From positions 1-10,114 of the forward strand of contig CAJZGD010000083.1 in assembly GCA_915275065.1 (NCBI GenBank): a stretch of DNA of 10,114 nucleotides. The letters are read 5' to 3'. The translations under genes were made by a program, and so were the position numbers. The notes under the pieces were generated by a model. It worked only from the letters and a program-made list of their open reading frames with translations, did not search any database and was not told the origin of the DNA. This document shows, piece by piece, positions 1-5,921 of the stretch; the first letter of the stretch is position 1, and each line of letters starts with the position of its first letter. This stretch comes from an uncultured Corynebacterium sp. Lineage in GTDB: Bacteria; Actinomycetota; Actinomycetes; Mycobacteriales; Mycobacteriaceae.

Positions 1-1807
1 CCCCGTTTTTCAGGGCTTCGGCTGCGGCTGCGCCGCCACCTGCACCGCCCGCATCGCCGGCACCACCAGCGCCACCTGCGGAACCAGCCGCGGCGGCACC
101 TTGGCCTTGGGCGCAGTTAGCGGCGGCCCCCAAGGCAGCGTTGAAGCTAATGGGATCGAGCTGGGTGCCTGCTTGGTAGAAGTCGGCGAAGGCCTTGGCG
201 CCGGCGGCGGAGAGGGACACATTGGCCTTACCCGATACTTGGGAGTCGGAGACGTTGAGCGTGGTAAAGCTCAGGGTTCCTAACGCAACGCGACCAAAAT
301 CTGTGCGTTTACCTGTGGTATCCGAGGAGTTCACATTGGCGATCAATGTGCCGGAGTTGCCTTTGAACTGGATTTCAATATTGGAGATATTGAGGTTCAA
401 CACACCGTTATGGCCGGTAAATAGGATGCCGCCCCCATAGCCGATGGTGCCGGATTTTGCTTTGGGATCCACTGCACCGTTCTTGCCGGTGAAGTGGAAG
501 ATTCCATTGCTGTTGGTGACCCCATTCAGGGTCCATTTTCCTTTGGCGATGGATCCGGTGATGTAAGAGCGGAATGATTTTTTCACGCCCCAATCGGCCT
601 TGGCGTTTTGCACGCCGCGGGCCCCGCTGGCGGTACATACATCGGTTCCGCCGGCTGCTGCCCCACCACCAGGAGTTGCCCCGCCGCCAGAGGCACCTCC
701 ACCGGATGCCCCGCCAGCTGCAGCGCCAGCGCCACCAGGGGTTGTGCCGCCACCGCCCGAGTCACCAGCACCACCTGCGCCGTTACCGGTGGCCCCGCCA
801 CCAGCAGCATCACCGCCAGGCGTCCCGGATGCGTCCGAGGCCCCTGATGCCCCAACCGCACCCCCACCGGATGCTGTGGCACCGCTGGTACCACTGGTGC
901 TTTTTGCCCCACCCGTAGCGCCCGAAGCACCACTATTACCAGCGGCCGTCTTGCCGTCATTTGTGAAGGCAGTGACTTGTTTCTTGAATTCCTGGGCGTT
1001 CCCCATGAAGGTTGTGAGACCATTCATGGTGTCGTTGGTTTCGGAAACAATGTCCATAACTTCTTTGTTGGCACCGGTGAATTTACCGGTGATCTTGTTG
1101 AGGGTTTTTGTTCCTCCTGTCCCACCGCCGCCACCAGTGCCACCCGTACCGCCAGCGCATTCACCACTTACCTTGATACTGCCGCTGGTGGGGTCCATGA
1201 CTTCACCGGCCGAATAGTTAAGGAAGAGCTTGGCTCCTTCACCAGTCAAGGTACTATTTCCGGCCATGTCGACGGTGCCACTGCCAGTGTTGGCGGCTTG
1301 CGCAAGGTTGATGTCGATAAGCGCTATATCTCGGCCTTCGATTTTATTGCCACGGTGGGACTTATCCACCATGTCTGATTCGTAGGAATCATAGCTGGCA
1401 ATCAATTGGGCATTGCTGCCCTTGACTTCCAGCCGTAGATTGAAGAGGGTCATGTCGAGGAGGTCTTCCCCACCATAGTTGTGGCCACGAAAGTTCAGCT
1501 TTCCCTGCAACGGTATGGTAGCGGTGTCGCCAGAAACGTTGGAGGCCTTGTCTGCGGGAAACACGAAAGCGCCGTCACTACCGGTTTCCGATCCTTGGAA
1601 GCTACCGCCATCAATACTCCATGAGCCATCGGCAATGGGACCTTTGACATAGTTGCGATAAGTTTGTTTCACACCCCAGTTGAAAGTGCCGCAGGTTCCT
1701 TGTGCGACAGCGTGAGGAGCGGCAACCACCAGTGGGAGTGCAACCATGGTTGGAATTACCAGAGTTCCAATGAAGCCACGCCTTAGTATCGCATAGGATA
1801 TACTCAC
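1..1807 (-). CDS. Secreted HtaA-domain heme-binding surface protein, 3' part off the left edge
   Basis: Translating the minus strand from GTG at 1807 gives 602 residues with no stop before the window edge. Residues 1-35 form a signal peptide with a hydrophobic core and an AVA|Q cleavage site. It contains RRGFIG at 9-14, which resembles a twin-arginine motif. Two HtaA domains follow, at about 43-215 (starting WGVKQTYRNY) and 406-563 (WGVKKSFRSY). Each keeps the family's aromatic Y (Y53, Y415) and a GH histidine (H109, H466). In this family those positions, with a nearby Ser, contact heme; the Ser is Thr49 in domain 1 and Ser411 in domain 2. Cysteines 39/217 and 391/565 bracket the two domains. 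The linker (about 218-390) has a helical part (about 233-283) and then a Gly/Ala/Ser/Thr-rich part; a second Gly/Ala-rich stretch follows domain 2. The GTG start is chosen because an in-frame TAG lies two codons upstream and GGAG sits 9 nt before it. Known relatives (HtaA, ChtA, ChtC, HtaC) bind hemin or hemoglobin at the cell surface. Which one this is cannot be decided here. Confidence 0.9.
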   Translation of the reverse strand, partial: MSISYAILRRGFIGTLVIPTMVALPLVVAAPHAVAQGTCGTFNWGVKQTYRNYVKGPIADGSWSIDGGSFQGSETGSDGAFVFPADKASNVSGDTATIPLQGKLNFRGHNYGGEDLLDMTLFNLRLEVKGSNAQLIASYDSYESDMVDKSHRGNKIEGRDIALIDINLAQAANTGSGTVDMAGNSTLTGEGAKLFLNYSAGEVMDPTSGSIKVSGECAGGTGGTGGGGGTGGTKTLNKITGKFTGANKEVMDIVSETNDTMNGLTTFMGNAQEFKKQVTAFTNDGKTAAGNSGASGATGGAKSTSGTSGATASGGGAVGASGASDASGTPGGDAAGGGATGNGAGGAGDSGGGGTTPGGAGAAAGGASGGGASGGGATPGGGAAAGGTDVCTASGARGVQNAKADWGVKKSFRSYITGSIAKGKWTLNGVTNSNGIFHFTGKNGAVDPKAKSGTIGYGGGILFTGHNGVLNLNISNIEIQFKGNSGTLIANVNSSDTTGKRTDFGRVALGTLSFTTLNVSDSQVSGKANVSLSAAGAKAFADFYQAGTQLDPISFNAALGAAANCAQGQGAAAAGSAGGAGGAGDAGGAGGGAAAAEALKNG

Positions 1808-1876
1808 TGCCTACAACTCCAACTTTCATGTATTGAATAGGGGAAGCTAACACTGCCGAATCGACAGCGAACCAGC

Positions 1877-1895
1877 TAAGGTAAAGCTACACAAA
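1877..1895. promoter_or_regulatory. Weak DtxR-like iron box in the leader of the HtaA-domain gene
   Basis: TAAGGTAAAGCTACACAAA matches 13 of 19 positions of the DtxR consensus TTAGGTTAGGCTAACCTAA. It sits just downstream of the transcription start predicted for the HtaA-domain gene, where a repressor could block transcription. Heme-uptake genes of corynebacteria are commonly repressed by DtxR with iron. The match is modest and the right half is poor, so this is a candidate only. Confidence 0.28.
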
Positions 1896-1907
1896 CAAAC
1901 CTTATTT

Positions 1908-1936
1908 TGTATAGGGTACGCTTAGTTGATCATCAA
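1908..1936 (-). promoter_or_regulatory. Candidate promoter of the HtaA-domain gene
   Basis: On the minus strand TTGATG (-35, at 1936-1931) and TATACA (-10, at 1913-1908) are separated by exactly 17 bp, each matching 4 of 6 consensus bases. Transcription would begin near 1901, giving a leader of about 95 nt. The -35 lies in the small palindrome TTGATCATCAA (1926-1936), a possible operator. The -10 overlaps TATAGG on the plus strand, so the 145-bp region may also serve the divergent gene at 1953. This is read by eye only. Confidence 0.35.
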
Positions 1937-1952
1937 ACCTGATTTTTAGGAA

Positions 1953-2519
1953 GTGGCGATAACCTGCATGAATACTGATAGCTCTCGGGCATTTTTCAAC
2001 CTTTATCCAGATGTCGACCCAACAAAAGGAATACCCCTGACTGGGGGCGAACGTCTGGCGATCACAATAGCCGCAGCCGTCTTATCATTTGGGTTTGTTA
2101 TCGAAGACATCACAGTTGCCGGCATTGGTCTAGGCCTGCTGTTATTTGCCACTATCTATCCCAGCCAAAAGACCGCTCGCCGCATCCGCACTGAAGCAAA
2201 GGAACGCTTCCCACACGAGGACTGGATAGAATACCGGATTCTACGAAAAATCAACCTTGACCTGTACATTCCATTATTTTGGGCCGCAATTATTGGCGTT
2301 AATTGTGCCGCATTTTGGTATCTCTACGGCCGCTTTGGCATGCCCGCTGCCGTAGGTGCGACAGCCCTAACAGCATTATTGGTATGGCTCATGCCCGGCA
2401 TGAATCCGATGTGGTTTCGCCATGGGAAGGCGTCGCAAAGCACACCCACGAGCTACCCCCAATCAGGCTTTGTCCCCAAGGAAACCGACACTGTGGTTTT
2501 ACCGCGCATATTCGACTAG
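1953..2519 (+). CDS. Four-helix membrane protein of unknown function
   Basis: This 188-residue protein is not recognised. Residues 1-34 are polar. Hydrophobic segments at about 35-53 and 54-69 form a hairpin, a basic/acidic loop follows (72-103, with RRIRTEAKER), and two more segments lie at about 105-125 and 130-148. The tail of about 40 residues is polar. This suggests an integral inner-membrane protein with four helices. The start is uncertain: GTG at 1953 has AGGA immediately in front, which is too close, and ATG at 1968 has AGGAAG about 14 nt upstream. It is divergent from the HtaA-domain gene and 51 bp ahead of metX on the same strand, in a position where metY might be expected in some corynebacteria. 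Its stop codon overlaps the McbR-like site that precedes metX, so it is probably transcribed separately from metX. Confidence 0.72.
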   Translation: MAITCMNTDSSRAFFNLYPDVDPTKGIPLTGGERLAITIAAAVLSFGFVIEDITVAGIGLGLLLFATIYPSQKTARRIRTEAKERFPHEDWIEYRILRKINLDLYIPLFWAAIIGVNCAAFWYLYGRFGMPAAVGATALTALLVWLMPGMNPMWFRHGKASQSTPTSYPQSGFVPKETDTVVLPRIFD

Positions 2520-2532
2520 ACCAAGCTGTCCA
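2517..2532. promoter_or_regulatory. McbR-like operator upstream of metX
   Basis: TAGAC-CAAGCT-GTCCA matches the McbR operator form TAGAC-N6-GTCTA, as I recall it from C. glutamicum, with one mismatch. McbR represses methionine and cysteine genes, including metX and metY, in response to S-adenosylhomocysteine. The site covers the stop codon of the upstream gene and ends 38 bp before the metX ATG. A weak -10-like TAGCAT follows at 2535-2540, so a bound repressor would cover the promoter spacer. Confidence 0.55.
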
Positions 2533-2570
2533 GGTAGCATGAACTCATTCAGACCACGAAAGGAAACCTC

Positions 2571-3674
2571 ATGCTCGACACCACGGGAACGCTGCATAAA
2601 GTAGACATCGGCGAGTTTATAACCGAAGCTGGTGCAACCATTCCCAATGTCACTATCGCCTACCAAGCGTGGGGAACTTTTCATGGCAACAACCTCATCG
2701 TGGTGGAACACGCACTGACTGGGGATTCCAACGTGGTTAGCTGGTGGGATGGCGTGGTCGGACCGGGGAAAGCCCTAGATACCGACAAATATTGTGTGCT
2801 CTGCACCAATGCCCTGGGCGGATGCATGGGCTCCACCGGGCCGACCAGCCTCGCACCCGACGGCAACCACTGGGGATCCCGCTTCCCCGCGCTCTCCATT
2901 CGGGACCTGGTGGCAGCGGAAAAACAATTCCTCGACAAAATCGGGGTAACGCAGATACTCGCGGTCCTGGGCGGCTCCATGGGTGGGGCCCGAACCCTGG
3001 AATGGACCCTGCTCTACCCGCAACTCGTCAACGCCGCACTCGTGCTAGCAGTCTCGGCACGGGCAAGTGCCTGGCAAATCGGGATACAAACCGCCCAAAT
3101 ATCCGCTATCGAACAAGACCCCGACTGGCACGGCGGCGATTACTATCGCACCGAAGCCACCCCGCACAATGGTTTAGCCGCAGCCCGACGCATCGCACAC
3201 CTCACCTACCGGGGCGAACTAGAAATCGACGAGCGTTTCGGCACCACAGTCCAACCAGGAGAAAATCCACTAGGACCATACCGCGACCCACATCAACGGT
3301 TTGCGGTACAAAGCTACCTTGATTATCAGGGGGTCAAGCTCACCGAACGATTCGACGCCGGCACATATGTCACCCTGACCGAAGCCATGAACCGGCACGA
3401 TATCGGGCGCGGACGCGGCGGACTCAATAAAGCGCTTGCGGCATCACAGGTGCCAACCATGATCGCCGGCGTAGATACAGACATTCTTTACCCCTACCAC
3501 CAACAGGAACACCTCTCCCGCAACTTGGGCAATTTGCTGGCGATGGCTAAGATTTCTTCCCCTGTTGGGCACGACGCATTCCTGGTGGAATGCCGACAGG
3601 TCAGCCGAATTATTCGGCATTTCCTCACCATGGCGGACGCCAATAGCACAGACGCCAATATGTATTTCATTTAG
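2571..3674 (+). CDS. metX: Homoserine O-acetyltransferase
   Basis: MetX transfers acetyl from acetyl-CoA to L-homoserine, the committed step of methionine synthesis by direct sulfhydrylation in corynebacteria. The 367-residue protein is an alpha/beta-hydrolase of the MetX type. The nucleophile elbow is GGSMGG with Ser136. The other triad members are Asp304 in VDTDILYP and His334 in PVGHDAF. The early EHALTGDSN segment (46-54), the NALGGCMGSTGP stretch (80-91) and RRIAHLTYRGE (206-216) are also typical. The ATG has AAAGGA 6 nt upstream. Length is close to the roughly 370-380 residues of homologues. No metY is adjacent; the gene follows an unrelated membrane protein. The McbR-like site at 2517-2532 suggests repression when methionine-derived metabolites are abundant. 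The 3' end faces the convergent folD/DUF3017-like operon across 513 bp. Confidence 0.97.
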   Translation: MLDTTGTLHKVDIGEFITEAGATIPNVTIAYQAWGTFHGNNLIVVEHALTGDSNVVSWWDGVVGPGKALDTDKYCVLCTNALGGCMGSTGPTSLAPDGNHWGSRFPALSIRDLVAAEKQFLDKIGVTQILAVLGGSMGGARTLEWTLLYPQLVNAALVLAVSARASAWQIGIQTAQISAIEQDPDWHGGDYYRTEATPHNGLAAARRIAHLTYRGELEIDERFGTTVQPGENPLGPYRDPHQRFAVQSYLDYQGVKLTERFDAGTYVTLTEAMNRHDIGRGRGGLNKALAASQVPTMIAGVDTDILYPYHQQEHLSRNLGNLLAMAKISSPVGHDAFLVECRQVSRIIRHFLTMADANSTDANMYFI

Positions 3675-3748
3675 GGCTTTTCGGGCTTGGTCTTGCGCAG
3701 GCCTGGGTACATGGCGGGTCTGGGACGATCAGTCGCAGCCTTTTGGGC

Positions 3749-3777
3749 GGCCCCGATCCCGCTAGGATCCTAGGGCC
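3749..3777. terminator. Possible metX terminator hairpin
   Basis: GGCCC (3749-3753) pairs with GGGCC (3773-3777), and GATCC (3755-3759) pairs with GGATC (3765-3769), across a small internal loop and a 5-nt apex. It lies about 75 bp after the metX stop. There is no U-tract, so termination is only a guess. Confidence 0.25.
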
Positions 3778-3836
3778 CCGGCCTTCACAAGCCACTGCCC
3801 AACCCGTTTCTCGTCCTTGAGGCAGCCACCCCATCA

Positions 3837-3926
3837 GTATCGAAAGTACTGAGCTGGAGTTATGTTTTCCGCGACCCACCATAACGATATCTGAATCGAG
3901 AAAGTCCAGCTCAGCACATGCGCTAT
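3837..3926. repeat. Palindromic intergenic element, copy 1
   Basis: The inner arms CTGAGCTGGA (3849-3858) and TCCAGCTCAG (3905-3914) are perfect inverted repeats. The right flank 3905-3926 is the exact reverse complement of 22 bases at the left end of copy 3 (5616-5637), which defines the outer limits. The left outer arm (3838-3851) is a diverged version of the same sequence, 10 of 14 matching. The block 3891-3917 (27 bases, containing CTGAATCGAGAAAG) is identical to 5670-5696 in copy 3. Between GAGTT and this block lie 29 nt (3862-3890) that differ from copy 3. Confidence 0.75.
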
Positions 3927-4028
3927 AGCTCCGGCGTTGTGGTTATGCACTGGTGCAGCAGGGCGACGGTATGGTCTGACACACGAGAATCCACTCAGTT
4001 TTTACCAAATCCGCACTAGCGGCTTCCT

Positions 4029-4139
4029 ATAGCAGGTTCGCTGAGCTGGAGTTGCACCTGAGCAGACTGTTACTGGCATCAAAATACCTACAACCCCGAT
4101 GCTGCACATTTATTACCCCAGCTCAGCAAACTTGCGTCA
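4029..4139. repeat. Palindromic intergenic element, copy 2 (longer, diverged)
   Basis: The left end 4029-4053 matches the left end of copy 3 at 20 of 25 positions, including ATAGC and the whole GCTGAGCTGGAGTT. GCTGAGCTGG (4040-4049) pairs with CCAGCTCAGC (4118-4127), and with the flanks an 18-bp stem (4032-4049 with 4118-4135) forms with one wobble and one mismatch. The interior (4054-4117) is about 20 nt longer than in copies 1 and 3 and lacks the CTGAATCGAG block. It lies about 50 bp beyond the 3' end of the DUF3017-like gene. Confidence 0.6.
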
Positions 4140-4187
4140 GCTTGGGGGGACTTTCCGGGATGATTCGTGGGCTCATGGCGTACTGGA

Positions 4188-4610
4188 CTAGCTTCCCAGG
4201 GAGTCCACAGACGATGACAGAAAAAGAATAAAGGCACCAATGACAGATGTAAAGATCGCGTCAAACTTCTGCGACCGCACCGCTAACACCGAAAGAACTT
4301 TCGAATCACAGGTTAATCGCACCACCGACAGCCACACCAACCCGGCTCCTAACGTGAACGTGGCGCGACGCCAGTGCTCCATGACCGCAAATCCGCCAGA
4401 CACCACAATGGCCAACAGGAATAGTCCCATACAACCGTATTGCGCTGTCAAAGGCAGCTTGGAAGGTTTGAGGTCAATATCATGTGGATTATCAAGGATA
4501 GTTACCGGTTTTTGCCTGGTGGGTTTCCCCTCAGACGGATTATGTTCTAACGATTCGGGTTTTTTAGTCTTAGCGGGAACAGTCGCAGCTATCGCCTCAG
4601 CGTCCGCCAT
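4188..4610 (-). CDS. DUF3017-like small membrane protein, coupled to folD
   Basis: A 140-residue protein starts at ATG 4610, inside the end of folD, overlapping it by 14 bp. GGAG lies 4 nt upstream. A GTG at 4634 would add 8 residues but has no ribosome site. Residues 1-50 are polar and rich in Lys, Pro and Glu, and look cytoplasmic and disordered. Three hydrophobic segments follow at about 52-77, 83-99 and 116-133. Small three-helix proteins directly after folD in actinobacteria are usually assigned to DUF3017, and the architecture and position fit; the assignment is mainly by context. Function is unknown. The overlap suggests translational coupling with FolD. Confidence 0.78.
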   Translation of the reverse strand: MADAEAIAATVPAKTKKPESLEHNPSEGKPTRQKPVTILDNPHDIDLKPSKLPLTAQYGCMGLFLLAIVVSGGFAVMEHWRRATFTLGAGLVWLSVVRLTCDSKVLSVLAVRSQKFDAIFTSVIGAFILFLSSSVDSLGS

Positions 4611-5472
4611 TTTGCTCCAGTTGCTGCTCCGCACGTTCTACCACGTTGCGCACCAAGAACGCCCGGGTCAATGGGCCAACGCCACCAGGGTTAGGGGAAA
4701 CATGGCCGGCAACTTCCCATACGTCAGGATGAACGTCACCGAGAAGTTTGCCATCAACCCGGGACACACCCACATCAAGCACCGCCGCACCGGGCTTCAC
4801 CATATCAGCGGTCAACATATGCCCCTTACCTGCGGCAGCAACAATGATATCGGCAGCAGTGGTTTCGGCCTTCAGATCCTGCGTACCGGTATGGCACAAC
4901 GTCACCGTGGCGTTTTCCGACTTACGGGTGAGCATAAGACCAATCGGCCGCCCCACGGTCACACCCCGACCAATAACCACAACCTTTTTACCCGCGGTCT
5001 CCACACCAAAGCGTTTCAGCAGGTGAATGGCACCGTTCGGGGTGCAGGGCAATGGGGCTGGTTCATTCAGAACCAATTTGCCCAGGTTTACCGGGTGCAG
5101 ACCATCGGCGTCTTTAGCAGGATCAATGCGCTCCAGCACAGCATTCTCGTTGAGATGCCTCGGCAATGGCAGCTGAACAATGTAACCGGTACATGTGGGA
5201 TCAGCATTGAGCTCATCAATGACGGCGTGTAATTCTTCCTGGCTAATGTCGGCCGGCAAATCCTTCCGAATCGACTTCACACCTACCTGTTCGCAGTCCC
5301 GGTGCTTCATTTTGACATATGCATGGCTGGCTGGATCATCCCCAACCAGCACAGTCGCCAACCCTGGTGTGATTCCTTTTTCCTGGAGCGCCTGAACGCG
5401 AGTGGCGAGATCCGCAAAAATCTCGTCCCGATAGAGATTACCGTCAAGTTTGATTGCTGTCATGGTTGCCAT
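4597..5472 (-). CDS. folD: Methylenetetrahydrofolate dehydrogenase / methenyltetrahydrofolate cyclohydrolase
   Basis: FolD interconverts 5,10-methylene-THF, 5,10-methenyl-THF and 10-formyl-THF with NADP, linking serine/glycine one-carbon units to purine, formyl-Met and methionine synthesis. From ATG 5472 the protein has 291 residues. The catalytic set falls at the classic positions: Tyr52 and Lys56 in YVKMK, Gln100 in VQLPLP, and Asp123 in KDADGLHP. The nucleotide-binding loop is GRGVTVGRP (168-176), and SPNPGGVGPLTRAFL (259-273) closes the fold. ATG 5472 is preferred because AGGCGG lies 8 nt upstream. GTG 5481 overlaps that site, and ATG 5463 is too far from it. The gene forms a two-gene operon with the DUF3017-like gene and is divergent from trmL. 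No convincing promoter was found by eye. Confidence 0.97.
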   Translation of the reverse strand: MATMTAIKLDGNLYRDEIFADLATRVQALQEKGITPGLATVLVGDDPASHAYVKMKHRDCEQVGVKSIRKDLPADISQEELHAVIDELNADPTCTGYIVQLPLPRHLNENAVLERIDPAKDADGLHPVNLGKLVLNEPAPLPCTPNGAIHLLKRFGVETAGKKVVVIGRGVTVGRPIGLMLTRKSENATVTLCHTGTQDLKAETTAADIIVAAAGKGHMLTADMVKPGAAVLDVGVSRVDGKLLGDVHPDVWEVAGHVSPNPGGVGPLTRAFLVRNVVERAEQQLEQNGGR

Positions 5473-5615
5473 TATATTCACCGCCTAGAATCTAAGAGCC
5501 GTAATCCCACACTGATAACCACCCATGTGATTGCCCCGCACCCACATTCCCTGACTGTGTGCTGACCCAACCAAACCAGCGGAAAATCAGCAAGCATAGA
5601 GACCGCTATCATGAA

Positions 5616-5704
5616 ATAGCGCATGTGCTGAGCTGGAGTTCTCAAAATAAAAGCCCCAGCAAATAGGCACTGAATCGAGAAAGTCCAGCTCAGCACCCCC
5701 GCTA
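5616..5704. repeat. Palindromic intergenic element, copy 3
   Basis: A 13-bp perfect inverted repeat pairs 5625-5637 (GTGCTGAGCTGGA) with 5684-5696 (TCCAGCTCAGCAC). The left outer arm, starting ATAGCGCATGT, is the exact reverse complement of the right outer arm of copy 1. The right outer arm here keeps GCTA (5701-5704) but has CCCC where copy 1 has ATGC. The interior 5641-5669 is 29 nt long, as in copy 1, with essentially no similarity to it (6 of 29 identical). Because it lies between divergent genes, it is not simply a terminator. Confidence 0.75.
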
Positions 5705-5874
5705 CCTTTTCCACTGTCGCCGGAATCTCCGACCCCATGGATGTCCGAACGCACACCAGTGCGATTCGGCATGGCGGCAAACCCAAAAATCACCCGGATT
5801 GAACAATCTCACCAATAACCAATCAGATTTTGCAACACCATCCCCTATTAAAGCCCTGTCCAGCACTACGCTAT

Positions 5875-5895
5875 TGCCGCATTATCAATGCGGCA
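5875..5895 (+). promoter_or_regulatory. Hairpin in the trmL leader
   Basis: TGCCGCAT (5875-5882) pairs perfectly with ATGCGGCA (5888-5895) around the loop TATCA. It ends 26 nt before the preferred trmL start, so it could affect translation of the leader. A second hairpin upstream, CCGAACGCAC with GTGCGATTCGG (5745-5769), has one bulged A. Neither has a U-tract. Function is unknown. Confidence 0.35.
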
Positions 5896-5921
5896 TCCGT
5901 TGCGGCGTAAAGTGCTTAATC

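Larger units (their letters stand above)
3675..4187. other. Intergenic stretch between convergent metX and the DUF3017-like gene
   Basis: No credible coding sequence is seen in these 513 bp. They hold a GC-rich hairpin after metX (3749-3777), two copies of a palindromic element (3837-3926 and 4029-4139), and a small near-palindrome TGCAC-TG-GTGCA (3946-3957). The short open frames here are interrupted and lack ribosome sites. Confidence 0.7.
5473..5921. other. Divergent intergenic region between folD and trmL
   Basis: These 449 bp contain palindromic element copy 3 (5616-5704), a bulged hairpin at 5745-5769 and a perfect 8-bp hairpin at 5875-5895 just ahead of trmL. An open frame continuing trmL upstream to TTG 5799 has no family similarity. 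A 102-codon minus frame (5478-5786) spans the repeat and the folD leader. Neither is treated as real coding sequence. Confidence 0.6.

Noticed and set aside
583..1217. Several open frames on both strands rich in Pro, Ala and Arg
   Set aside because: They are shadows of the Gly/Ala-rich linker of the HtaA-domain gene, whose own frame runs open across the whole region with two recognisable domains.
2744..3322. Plus-strand 192-codon frame inside metX
   Set aside because: Out-of-frame shadow of metX, whose catalytic triad and length are intact in the other frame.
4240..5232. 330-codon plus-strand frame
   Set aside because: It lies entirely opposite folD and the DUF3017-like gene, both supported by motifs or architecture, and has no recognisable content.
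3837..5704. CRISPR or integron attC interpretation of the three elements
   Set aside because: There are only three dispersed copies separated by whole genes, no regular spacer array, no cas genes, no integrase, and no GTT/AAC core pattern with cassettes between them.
5478..5786. 102-codon minus-strand frame upstream of folD
   Set aside because: It crosses palindromic element copy 3 and the folD ribosome site; the open frame follows from repeat sequence and the composition is not convincing.
5799..5921. Upstream extension of trmL to TTG 5799
   Set aside because: TrmL proteins begin within about ten residues of the first strand. The extension reads through a hairpin and has no family similarity.
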